From an uncultured Caulobacteraceae bacterium (lineage in GTDB: Bacteria; Pseudomonadota; Alphaproteobacteria; Caulobacterales; Caulobacteraceae): a stretch of DNA of 17,427 bases. Position 1 is the first letter of the stretch. Each line of letters begins with the position of its first letter. Location of the stretch: NCBI GenBank assembly GCA_937910255.1, contig CALEOQ010000116.1:1-17427 (forward strand). Reading direction: 5' to 3'. A model generated the notes under the pieces. It searched no databases, was not told the DNA's origin, and saw only the letters and a program-made list of their open reading frames with translations. The position numbers and the translations under genes are program-made. This document shows positions 1 to 8,369 of this stretch, one piece after another.

Positions 1-54
1 ACGGCATACGAGATTACGACGTGACTGGAGTTCAGACGTGTGCTCTCCCGAGCT
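1..54. other. Illumina P7/index adapter at contig start (artefact)
   Basis: These bases match the Illumina index adapter. Positions 1-14 are the 3' part of the P7 flow-cell sequence, 15-20 are a six-base index (TACGAC), and 21-54 are the read-2 primer sequence, with apparent errors at 47 (T to C) and 52 (T to G). The index is the reverse complement of the one at 17269-17274. Frames read through this block give the peptide TGVQTCALP, a familiar sign of adapter contamination in protein databases. It is not genomic, and no start codon inside it is real. Confidence 0.97.
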
Positions 55-655
55 CGAGCTTCAGCGCCGGGCCCAGGTCTACGCCGCAGAAGCCACCGAT
101 CTCGCCCGCCAGCGGCGCCTGGCCGCCGTGGCCAGCGAGACCCTGTTCACCGCCGAGAGTGAAAGGGCCGACGCCCGCCCCTTGCCCGAACCGGTCGATC
201 CCTCGGGCGCCGCCCTGCGCGGCTACGCCACCGCGCCGGCGGAATTCCTGGTGGAAGGTCCGCTGACCCCGCCCGAGGCGCTGATCTACCCGGCGGAAGG
301 GCCCGTCACCCACCGCTTCGGCGAGACCCTGCACAGCACGGCCAAGTATCAGGGCCTGACCATCCTCACCCCGCGAGGCGCCCGTGTGCAAAGTCCAGGC
401 GCCGGTCTGGTGCAATATGTGGGACCGGTGCGGGGTTGGGGCGTCATCTTGATCTTAAGGATGAGCGGTGGATACCATCTGGTGTTGGCTGGCCTTGACC
501 GCGTGAGCGTGGACGTCGGGCAAACGGTCGCAGCCGGCGCGCCTGTCGGTTGGATGGCCGATGAAGGACAATCACCCTCGGAGCTCTATCTGGAGGTCCG
601 GGAAAAGGGCGCGCCCGTCGATCCGGCGCGCTGGCTGAAGAAAGAAGCGGGCTGA
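55..655 (+). CDS. EnvC-like murein hydrolase activator, degenerate LytM/M23 domain (5' truncated)
   Basis: This is the C-terminal part of a periplasmic EnvC-type protein. The in-frame ATG at 38 lies in adapter, so the true start is missing; the genomic frame begins about base 55. The visible part has a charged, Ala-rich stretch that is probably the end of the coiled coil, then a linker, then a LytM/M23 fold with GPVTHRFG and a C-terminal LYLEVR strand. The zinc ligands of active M23 peptidases are absent: the HxxxD site reads YQGLT (Y at 347, T at 359), YAHL reads LAGL, and HLH reads ELY (581-589). In EnvC and NlpD such domains do not cut peptidoglycan but activate N-acetylmuramoyl amidases at the division site. 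That role here is inferred from family and from the ctpA and yibQ-like neighbours. It ends 68 bases before the protease start. Confidence 0.88.
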
Positions 656-723
656 TCCGCTCATTGGGACGCAAACGCGCAGGCGGCATCAAATCGCCGC
701 AAAGGGAGCCTCAGGTGAGGTCT

Positions 724-2118
724 ATGAAGCAGTATCTGATGATCGGCGCGGCCGCCTTCGTCCTTGGGGCGGGCTCCATGGCCTATGTGAGCCAACAGGC
801 CCAGGCCTCGGCCCAGGAGCCCCGCAGCCAGACCTACCGCATGCTTGAACTGTTCGGCGACGTGCTGAACACGGTCGAGCGGCAATATGTCACCGAGATC
901 GACGAGACCAAGCTGATCGAGTCGGCGATCGACGGGATGCTCACCTCACTGGATCCGCATTCGGGCTATCTGAATTCCGAGTCCTTCGACGAGATGCGCG
1001 ACCAGACCCGCGGCGAATATGGCGGCCTGGGCATCGAGGTCACCAGCGAGGACGGCGTGGTCAAGGTGATCGCGCCGATGGATGACACGCCCGCCGCCAA
1101 GGCCGGCATCAAGGCCGGCGACTATATCACCGGCGTCAACGGGGCCAGCGTCCTGGGCATGAGCGTCAGCGACGCGGTCAAGCAGATGCGCGGCAAGCCC
1201 GGCGAGGCCGTGGTGCTCAGCATCGCCCGAGAAAAGAGCGATCCCTTCGACGTCGAGATCGTTCGCGAGGTGATCCAGCCCAAGTCGGCCGTGGCCCGCA
1301 TGGAGGGCGACTACGGCTATCTGCGGGTCTCGGCCTTCAACGAACGCACGACCGACGAGGCCGAACGGGTGTTCGGCGAATTGCGCGCGGCCAATCCCAA
1401 TATGAAGGGCCTGATCCTCGACCTGCGCAACAATCCTGGCGGCCTGCTCGACCAGGCCGTGGGCCTGTCGGACCTGTTCCTCGAGGGCGGCGAGATCGTC
1501 TCCCAGCGGGGCCGCAACGCCCGGGACGTGGAGCGCTACAACGCCCGCGCGGGCGACATCGCCGAAGGCCTGCCCATGGTGGTGCTGATCAACACCGGCT
1601 CGGCCTCGGCGGCCGAGATCGTCGCCGGCGCCCTGCAGGACCGCAAGCGGGCCGAGCTGGTCGGCCTGACGAGCTTCGGCAAGGGTTCGGTCCAGACGGT
1701 CATCCCCCTGCGCGGCGGCATGGACGGCGCCCTGAAGCTGACCACGGCGCGCTACTACACCCCGTCGGGCCGGTCGATCCAGAAGACCGGCATCGAGCCC
1801 GACCTGGAGGTGGCCGCCAGCCGCGACGAGGCTCAGGCCATCGCCAACCGGGCCTTCCAGTTCAGCGAGGCCTCGCTGCGCAACGCGCTGAACGCCGACG
1901 AGGGGCTGGAGCGCCGCGGCGCCCACCAGCCCGCCGAGGCGCCGCCGGAATCCTTCGACGAAGAGAAGGACTTCCAGCTGGTCCGCGCCCAGGACGTGCT
2001 GAAGTACGGCTCTGTGGCGGCCACGCCGAAACTGCCCAAGCCGGAGGCCCGTCTGGCCGAGGTGATCGGTGTGAAGGACAAGGTCGCCGCGGCGGCCGCA
2101 GCCCCGAAGGCCAACTAG
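724..2118 (+). CDS. ctpA: Carboxyl-terminal processing protease (S41 family, CtpA-like)
   Basis: A 464-residue S41 serine protease. I chose the ATG at 724 because AGGTGAGG lies four bases upstream and the protein then starts with an export signal or anchor (residues 1-28, KQYLMIGAAAFVLGAGSMA); a TTG at 664 would add 20 non-signal-like residues. A PDZ domain spans about 98-170 (GGLGIEV to SIARE). The protease core follows, with LDLRNNPGGLL near 232-242. The catalytic dyad is S295 (GSASAAEI) and K320 (SFGKGSVQ), 25 residues apart as in E. coli Prc. The C-terminal 80 residues are charged and low in complexity. The family cleaves exposed C-termini of periplasmic proteins and often controls peptidoglycan hydrolases. 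Position between the EnvC-like activator and the YibQ-like protein fits a conserved proteobacterial cluster. Nothing suggests inactivation. Confidence 0.95.
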   Translation: MKQYLMIGAAAFVLGAGSMAYVSQQAQASAQEPRSQTYRMLELFGDVLNTVERQYVTEIDETKLIESAIDGMLTSLDPHSGYLNSESFDEMRDQTRGEYGGLGIEVTSEDGVVKVIAPMDDTPAAKAGIKAGDYITGVNGASVLGMSVSDAVKQMRGKPGEAVVLSIAREKSDPFDVEIVREVIQPKSAVARMEGDYGYLRVSAFNERTTDEAERVFGELRAANPNMKGLILDLRNNPGGLLDQAVGLSDLFLEGGEIVSQRGRNARDVERYNARAGDIAEGLPMVVLINTGSASAAEIVAGALQDRKRAELVGLTSFGKGSVQTVIPLRGGMDGALKLTTARYYTPSGRSIQKTGIEPDLEVAASRDEAQAIANRAFQFSEASLRNALNADEGLERRGAHQPAEAPPESFDEEKDFQLVRAQDVLKYGSVAATPKLPKPEARLAEVIGVKDKVAAAAAAPKAN

Positions 2119-2136
2119 GGCGGCTGCCCCTTTCGG

Positions 2137-2171
2137 CCTCGCCGACGGCTTGCCCGAGCCCGTCGGCGAGG
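2137..2171 (+). terminator. Strong hairpin after ctpA
   Basis: A perfect 12-bp inverted repeat (CCTCGCCGACGG at 2137-2148, CCGTCGGCGAGG at 2160-2171) encloses an 11-base loop, 19 bases after the ctpA stop. It is followed by TTCATAAGGTGTTCGTT and not by a clean U-run. It could be a partial terminator, an attenuator or an mRNA-stabilising structure between ctpA and the next gene. The fold is seen directly; the function is inferred. Confidence 0.5.
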
Positions 2172-2247
2172 TTCATAAGGTGTTCGTTAACCATGTTCGC
2201 GCCAGAACCGGTCTTGGCCCGGTCTTCAGCGAGAGGTTCAGCGAGTC

Positions 2248-3411
2248 ATGGCCATGTTCTCCAAACGGAGCCTGACCCCGGCCCCGGCCGCAGCGCCCGC
2301 GGGCGGCGGCCCGGCCATGCTGGGCCATCTCCGCGCCGCCGTCGCCAATCCCTATATCAGCGCCGCGGCGGCGGCTGGCCTCTTCATCCTCACCCTCTCG
2401 GCTCTGGTGGCGATCATCGGCGATCCTCGCGCCGGCGCCCCCGTGATCCGCCTGCCCCTGGCTCAGGCCGTGGTGGCCGCAGCGCCCCCCGGCTGGCGGG
2501 AGGCGCTGACCGCCGATGGCGCCGGCCCAGGGGTGACCGAAGAGGTGTTCGAGCTTTCCGAGACGCCCGTCGAGGATCCCGGCGTGCTGGGGGAGGCTGT
2601 CATCACCCTGCCCGGCGCCCGGCCCGGCCGGACGCGCCTCGCCCTGCCTGCGGCGCCCATCGCCGGCCTTACGTCGCCAGGGCCCAATGGCCCGCTGCCG
2701 ATCATCGGACCCGGCGGCCGCACCCCGGCCGAAGCCTATGCCCGCCCCTTCCAGGCCAATGGCAAGCCCAAGGTCAGCCTGATCGTCGGCGGCCTGGGGC
2801 TGAACTCCGGCGCCACCCGCCAGGCCATTGAGCAACTGCCCGGCGAGATCACCCTGTCCTTCGTGCCCTATTCGGAGGGGCTCCAGGGCTGGATCGACCT
2901 GGCGCGGGAGCACGGCCACGAAGTGCTGCTGGAGACCCCGATGGAGCCGGTGGACTATCCCGACAACGACCCCGGCCCCTACACCCTGCTGGCCAGTTCC
3001 GGCGCCACCGAGACCACCCGGCGCCTGGAATGGCTGCTGTCGCGGGCCACCGGCTATTTCGGCCTGACCAACTATCTGGGCTCGCGCTTCCTCAATTCCG
3101 ACCCAGCCATGGCCGCCTTCACCACGGCGTTGAAGGCCCGGGGCCTGGCCTTCATCGATGACGGCCAGGCGGCCGGCCGCGGCTTGGGCGTGCCGCGGGC
3201 CTCAGCCGGCCGGATCATCGACGAGCAGCTCTCCGGCGAGGCCATCGACAAGCAGTTGCTGGCCCTGGAGGCCCAGGCCCTGCAGAACGGCCAGGCCCTG
3301 GGCTCGGGCTTCGCCTATCCCCTGACCATCGCCCAGGTCGCCGAATGGGCGGGCCAGGTCGAGGCCCGCGGCTATCAGCTGGCGCCCGCCTCGGCGCTCG
3401 CACGGCGATGA
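2248..3411 (+). CDS. Divergent polysaccharide deacetylase family protein (YibQ/DUF610-like)
   Basis: A 387-residue membrane-anchored periplasmic protein. The ATG at 2248 is supported by GAGAGG 11 bases upstream; an in-frame ATG at 2254 is possible. A cytoplasmic tail (1-33) leads into one membrane helix (about 36-58), then a Pro/Ala-rich linker to about 170 and the divergent polysaccharide deacetylase domain (173 to the end). Recognisable blocks are GHEVLLETPMEPVDYP (223-238), DPGPYTLL, GYFGLTNYLGSRF, GLAFIDDGQ and YPLTIAQV. The metal-binding IDDLG block of the family reads VGGLG (180-184), so both acidic residues are Gly and deacetylase activity is doubtful. The gene commonly lies beside envC and ctp genes, which suggests a peptidoglycan or division role, but its function is not established. 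Its stop overlaps the rppH start. Confidence 0.85.
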   Translation: MAMFSKRSLTPAPAAAPAGGGPAMLGHLRAAVANPYISAAAAAGLFILTLSALVAIIGDPRAGAPVIRLPLAQAVVAAAPPGWREALTADGAGPGVTEEVFELSETPVEDPGVLGEAVITLPGARPGRTRLALPAAPIAGLTSPGPNGPLPIIGPGGRTPAEAYARPFQANGKPKVSLIVGGLGLNSGATRQAIEQLPGEITLSFVPYSEGLQGWIDLAREHGHEVLLETPMEPVDYPDNDPGPYTLLASSGATETTRRLEWLLSRATGYFGLTNYLGSRFLNSDPAMAAFTTALKARGLAFIDDGQAAGRGLGVPRASAGRIIDEQLSGEAIDKQLLALEAQALQNGQALGSGFAYPLTIAQVAEWAGQVEARGYQLAPASALARR

Positions 3412-3902
3412 GCGAGACCGATCTCGCCCCGCATCTGGCGCCCTACCGACCCAATGTCGGGGTGGTGCTGTTCCGCCCCGACGGCCTGGTCTGGCTCGGC
3501 CGCCGGTCTGGGGCGACGCCCCCGAACAACTGGCAGTTCCCCCAAGGGGGCGTCGATCCGGGCGAGGACCTGCAGGCCGCCGCCCTGCGCGAGCTGGCCG
3601 AGGAGACCGGCGTGCGCACGGTCACCATCCTCGGCCGCACCGATGGCTGGCTGACCTACGACTTCCCGCCCGAACACGCCGGCACGTCCATCGGCCGGGC
3701 CTGGAAGGGCCAAAGGCAGGTCTGGTTCGCGTTGCGCTTTGATGGAGGCGACTCCGAGATCGACCTCGGCGCCCATCCGCCGCCCGAATTCGACGGCTGG
3801 CGCTGGGCCTATCTGGCCGAAGCCCCCAAGATCGTGGCGCCGTTCAAGCAGGCCATATACAGCCAGGTGGTCGACGCCTTCAGCGTCTTCGCCGCCGGCT
3901 GA
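3408..3902 (+). CDS. rppH: RNA 5'-pyrophosphohydrolase (Nudix, RppH/IalA-type)
   Basis: A 164-residue cytoplasmic Nudix hydrolase. The ATG at 3408 sits in an ATGA overlap with the stop of the deacetylase-like gene, indicating translational coupling; extra upstream residues in this frame lie over that gene and are rejected. A complete Nudix box occupies residues 47-69 (G47, E53, R61-E62-L63, E65-E66, G68-V69). The flanking sequence is RppH-like: YRPNVGVVLF at the N-terminus, NNWQFPQGG before the box and WRWAYLAEAPKIVAPFK near the end. RppH removes pyrophosphate from triphosphorylated mRNA 5' ends and so triggers RNase E-dependent decay; alphaproteobacterial members (IalA/NudA) also cleave dinucleoside polyphosphates. 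It is the last gene of the envC-ctpA-yibQ-rppH cluster and is followed after three bases by a palindromic repeat. Confidence 0.95.
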   Translation: MSETDLAPHLAPYRPNVGVVLFRPDGLVWLGRRSGATPPNNWQFPQGGVDPGEDLQAAALRELAEETGVRTVTILGRTDGWLTYDFPPEHAGTSIGRAWKGQRQVWFALRFDGGDSEIDLGAHPPPEFDGWRWAYLAEAPKIVAPFKQAIYSQVVDAFSVFAAG

Positions 3903-3905
3903 GCC

Positions 3906-3994
3906 CAGAGCCTGATCGTTGTGTCAGGCTCTGACTCCATGTCTCGGGCCTGATGCGATCAGACGGAACCGTCTGATCGTTGAATCAGGCTCTG
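3906..3994 (+). repeat. REP-like palindromic intergenic repeat (two hairpins, near-direct repeat)
   Basis: Hairpin 1 has a perfect 10-bp stem, CAGAGCCTGA (3906-3915) with TCAGGCTCTG (3924-3933), and an 8-base loop. Hairpin 2 has GATCAGACGG (3957-3966) with CCGTCTGATC (3969-3978), and an outer arm GCCTGAT (3948-3954) with ATCAGGC (3984-3990). In addition, 3913-3933 and 3974-3994 are 21-base direct copies differing at two positions, so the arms can pair in alternative ways. It fills the gap between rppH and the alpha/beta hydrolase and is probably a dispersed REP-type element that may also slow or end transcription. There is no U-run, so it is not a classical intrinsic terminator. Family membership cannot be tested from one copy. 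Confidence 0.65.
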
Positions 3995-4017
3995 CGCTTC
4001 AAGTCCAAGGGAGCCCC

Positions 4018-4782
4018 ATGCCCGCCCCCATCATCATGGTGCATGGCGCCTTCTGCGGCGGCTGGACCTTCGAGGCCTTCGCCGCCCCATTCCGCGCGGC
4101 GGGCCACACCGTCCTGACGCCAGACCTGCGCGGCCATGGCGCCGCCGAGGCTGGCCAGGCCGTGGTCGGGGTCTCCATGCTGGACTATGCCCGCGACATC
4201 GCCGCCCTGGCGCAGTCTCAGCCGGAGCCGCCCTTCCTCGTCGGCCACTCCATGGGCGGGCTGGTCTGCCTGATGGCCGCCCAGCGCGCGCCGGTCGCTG
4301 GGCTCGCCCTCCTGGCGCCCTCCCCGCCCTGGGGCGTCGCCGGCTGGTCGGTGGAGGAGGGCGTGACCGCCTTTGGCCTGCACCTGCTCGGGCCGTTCTG
4401 GAGCCAGGCCGTGTCGCCGGACCTCAATCTGATGCTGGGCTATAGCCTGGACAAGATGCCCGAGGGGGCCCGTCGCCCCATCCTGGAGCGCCTGCGTCCC
4501 GAAAGCGGCCGCGCGCTCTGGGAGACCTTGAACTGGTGGCTCGATCCCATGATGACCACAAGCCTCGGGGCGTCCGCTTCGAGCGCCCCGGCCCTGGTTC
4601 TGGTGGGTGAGCGCGACGTGGTCCACCCGCCAGCCACCGCCCGCCAGACGGCGGCGCGGATCGGGGCAGATGTGTTTGTCCTGCCGGGGATGAGCCACTG
4701 GCTGCCCGGCGAGCCCGGTTGGGAGGGCGCGGCGGATCAGGCGCTGGCCTGGATGGGCGCCCAGGCTCGGCAGGAGGCCTGA
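4018..4782 (+). CDS. Alpha/beta hydrolase
   Basis: A 254-residue soluble alpha/beta-hydrolase. The ATG at 4018 follows AAGGGA about six bases upstream, and the protein begins directly with the first strand and oxyanion region (PIIMVHGAFCGGWTF). The upstream extension of this frame runs through the palindromic repeat and is rejected. The nucleophile elbow is GHSMGG (S78); the probable acid is D200 in VLVGERDVVHPP and the base H227 in LPGMSHWLPGE, giving a complete Ser-Asp-His triad in the usual order. DLRGHGAAE follows strand 4. There is no signal peptide. Substrate cannot be told: the family includes esterases, lipases, haloperoxidase-like and epoxide hydrolase-like enzymes. It stands alone between the repeat and a convergent gene 28 bases away, so context gives no pathway. 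Confidence 0.87.
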   Translation: MPAPIIMVHGAFCGGWTFEAFAAPFRAAGHTVLTPDLRGHGAAEAGQAVVGVSMLDYARDIAALAQSQPEPPFLVGHSMGGLVCLMAAQRAPVAGLALLAPSPPWGVAGWSVEEGVTAFGLHLLGPFWSQAVSPDLNLMLGYSLDKMPEGARRPILERLRPESGRALWETLNWWLDPMMTTSLGASASSAPALVLVGERDVVHPPATARQTAARIGADVFVLPGMSHWLPGEPGWEGAADQALAWMGAQARQEA

Positions 4783-4810
4783 GCCCCCTCGCCGGCCCGG
4801 CGCAGGATCC

Positions 4811-5467
4811 CTAGAACGTCCGTTCGCTGTAGAGCAGGGTCGCCTGGTCGTAGCGGCGTTCCAGCGGGGAATCGTCGGGGTTCTTGAGCTGGACGAACAC
4901 CAGGCCGGTGGATTCCTGCTCGTTATAGTGTTCCCAGGCCATGGTGATCCGCTTGATGTTGTCGGGACCCACGGCGAAGTCGTTCCGCTGCAGCTCTAGC
5001 TCGGGGTCGTGCAGGAACGACCAGATGTTCAGCGCCTCGATGATCGGCTTCTCGCCGCCGATCGCATAGTCGATCTGCACGTTGCAGACATTGTCATTGG
5101 CGCCCTTGGGCAGGACGCTGATGGTGTAGTTGCGGTCGCCGCCCATACCCATCTCGTAGGCGCCCGATCGGCGGTCACGGCGCATGCCCAGGTTCTCGGC
5201 GACCTCCTCGACCGTCTTGCCCTGCTGCACCATGGGCAGGCAGGCGCGGGTCAGGACGGAGAGGACCGTGGCGCCATCGCCGGAGGTCGGGAGGGTAGGC
5301 TGTTCCACCGGCGCAGCCGCCGGCGCTGGCGGCGCCGCGGGGGCCGCCGGAGCGGGCATGGTGGCCGCAGGGGCGGCGGGATCGGCGGCCGGTTCGACGC
5401 CCTCCTGAGCCAAGGCGGGGCCGGCGAGGCCTGCGATCAGGATGAGGCTGGCGATGACGGTGCGCAT
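4811..5467 (-). CDS. Secreted protein of unknown function with Pro/Ala-rich linker
   Basis: I do not recognise a named family. The 218-residue product starts with a clear Sec signal (MRTVIASLILIAGLAGPALA, probable cleavage after residue 20), then a Pro/Ala-rich low-complexity linker (about 24-58), then a globular domain of about 150 residues. The domain has two cysteines, C76 (TRACLPMV) and C128 (NDNVCNVQIDY), which could form a disulfide in the periplasm, and a C-terminal part rich in Tyr, Glu and Asp. The ATG at 5467 has AGGGGA upstream. It lies downstream of atpC on the same strand, but 133 bases separate them and nothing ties it to ATP synthase. Lack of a lipobox or membrane helix suggests a soluble periplasmic protein. 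Confidence 0.72.
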   Translation of the reverse strand: MRTVIASLILIAGLAGPALAQEGVEPAADPAAPAATMPAPAAPAAPPAPAAAPVEQPTLPTSGDGATVLSVLTRACLPMVQQGKTVEEVAENLGMRRDRRSGAYEMGMGGDRNYTISVLPKGANDNVCNVQIDYAIGGEKPIIEALNIWSFLHDPELELQRNDFAVGPDNIKRITMAWEHYNEQESTGLVFVQLKNPDDSPLERRYDQATLLYSERTF

Positions 5468-5600
5468 TGGTGTGTCCCCTGACTTGATGTGCTGGAACCG
5501 AAACCAGATTCCGGGCGCATCACACTAAAGCCGAAGCGCCACGGCAACCCCCCTCACGCCCCTTTGACGCCTTGAGGCGCCCGGTGACCCGAGCTGAGCC

Positions 5601-5867
5601 TCAGGCGGCCACCGGCGCGGCGTACTCGGCCAGGATGGTCAGCCCCGTGGCGCTGACGTCGGCGAAGCCGCCCCTGACCTCGTAGAGGGTTTCCTGGCCG
5701 TCATTGCGCACGACGATCTGGCCTTCCCGCAGGGTGGCCATGAACGGCGCGTGGCCGGCCAGGACCCCGAAGTCGCCTTCGGTTCCCGGCGCGTCCACCT
5801 GATCGACCAGGCCGGAGTAGAGCTCCCGCTCCGGCGAGACGAGGGAGAAGTGCAGCTTGTCCGCCAT
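5601..5867 (-). CDS. atpC: F1F0 ATP synthase epsilon subunit, short form
   Basis: Epsilon is part of the central stalk of F1 and couples gamma rotation to the c-ring. The 88-residue protein holds the N-terminal beta-sandwich only: LVSPERELYSG, the DFGVLAGHAPFMATLREG block and EVRGGFADVS are all present. Full-length bacterial epsilon is about 130-140 residues, so the C-terminal two-helix domain that inhibits ATP hydrolysis is missing. The stop at 5601 is followed by intergenic sequence with no frame continuing the domain, so this is a natural short form and not a local frameshift; similarly short epsilon subunits are known in Caulobacter relatives. It is the last gene of the operon, starting five bases after the atpD stop. 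I see no clear U-rich terminator after it. Confidence 0.95.
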   Translation of the reverse strand: MADKLHFSLVSPERELYSGLVDQVDAPGTEGDFGVLAGHAPFMATLREGQIVVRNDGQETLYEVRGGFADVSATGLTILAEYAAPVAA

Positions 5868-5872
5868 GATCC

Positions 5873-7459
<1,587 letters not shown>

Positions 7460-7476
7460 GATGCTGTTCTCTTGCT

Positions 7477-8349
7477 CTAGATCGCTTCGGCGCCGGAGAT
7501 GATCTCGATCAGCTCCTTCGTGATCTGCGCCTGACGGGTGCGGTTATATTGCAGGGTGAGGCTGGCGATCATGTCGCCGGCGTTACGGGTCGCGTTGTCC
7601 ATCGCGGTCATCTGGGCGGCGTAGAAGCCGGCCTGGTTCTCCAGCATGGCGGAGAACAGCTGGATGGTCAGATTGCGCGGCAGCAGGGTCTCGAGGATGG
7701 CCTCTTCGGAGGGCTCATACTCATAGACCGCGCCCTTGAGATCGATCGGCGGGGCGTCGGCGGCGATTTCGGCCGGGATCAGCTGCTTGACGCTGGCGAC
7801 CTGGCTGACCACCGAGTGGAACCGGCTGTAGACCATGCTGACCACATCGACTTCACCGGCCTCGAACAGCGCGGTGACGCGGTCGGCCACGGCCTGGGCG
7901 ACGTCCATGGAAGGCGAGCCGCCGGCTTCATAGAACTCGATGATCTTGTCGGCGTGCAGGCGGCGCAGCTGGTCGCGGGCCTTCTTGCCCACGACGATCA
8001 GCTGCACATCCTTGCCGGCGGCCTTGAGGCTGCCGATCCGTTCGCGGGCGGCGCGGACGATGGAGGTGTTGAAGCCGCCGGCCAGGCCGCGGTCCGAGGT
8101 GGCCACCACCAGGACATGGCGCTGATCGGCGCCCGTGCCGGCCAGCAGGCGCGGCGCGGACTCCCCGCTCACCCCCTGGGCGAGGTTGGCGATCACCGAG
8201 GCCATCCGCTCAGCGTAGGGGCGCGCGCTCTGGGCGGCGTCCTGCGCACGACGAAGCTTGGCCGCGGCGACCATCTGCATGGCTTTCGTGATCTTCTGCG
8301 TGGCTTTCACGCTTCCGATCCGATTGCGCATCTCCTTGAGGCTGGCCAT
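7477..8349 (-). CDS. atpG: F1F0 ATP synthase gamma subunit
   Basis: The rotating central shaft of F1. The 290-residue protein has both conserved terminal helices that form the coiled coil inside the alpha3beta3 ring: the N-terminal one reads LKEMRNRIGSVKATQKITKA and continues AMQMVAAAKLRRAQ, and the C-terminal one includes MDNATRNAGDMI and LQYNRTRQAQITKELIEIISGAEA. The central Rossmann-like domain contains VVATSDRGLAGGFNTS. Length is normal for bacteria. The ATG at 8349 lies 20 bases after the atpA stop, and atpD follows 17 bases after its own stop, so all are on one transcript. Nothing is unusual. Confidence 0.97.
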   Translation of the reverse strand: MASLKEMRNRIGSVKATQKITKAMQMVAAAKLRRAQDAAQSARPYAERMASVIANLAQGVSGESAPRLLAGTGADQRHVLVVATSDRGLAGGFNTSIVRAARERIGSLKAAGKDVQLIVVGKKARDQLRRLHADKIIEFYEAGGSPSMDVAQAVADRVTALFEAGEVDVVSMVYSRFHSVVSQVASVKQLIPAEIAADAPPIDLKGAVYEYEPSEEAILETLLPRNLTIQLFSAMLENQAGFYAAQMTAMDNATRNAGDMIASLTLQYNRTRQAQITKELIEIISGAEAI

Positions 8350-8369
8350 CCTTTTGGGTCCTGGCCGGC

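Noticed and set aside
21..266. Frame starting MTGVQTCALP at the left end.
   Set aside because: The start is translated adapter and the remainder is out of frame with the EnvC-like gene.
5468..5600. Short ACGCCTTGAGGCGC hairpin after atpC as operon terminator.
   Set aside because: The stem is only about five pairs and no U-run follows on the minus strand.
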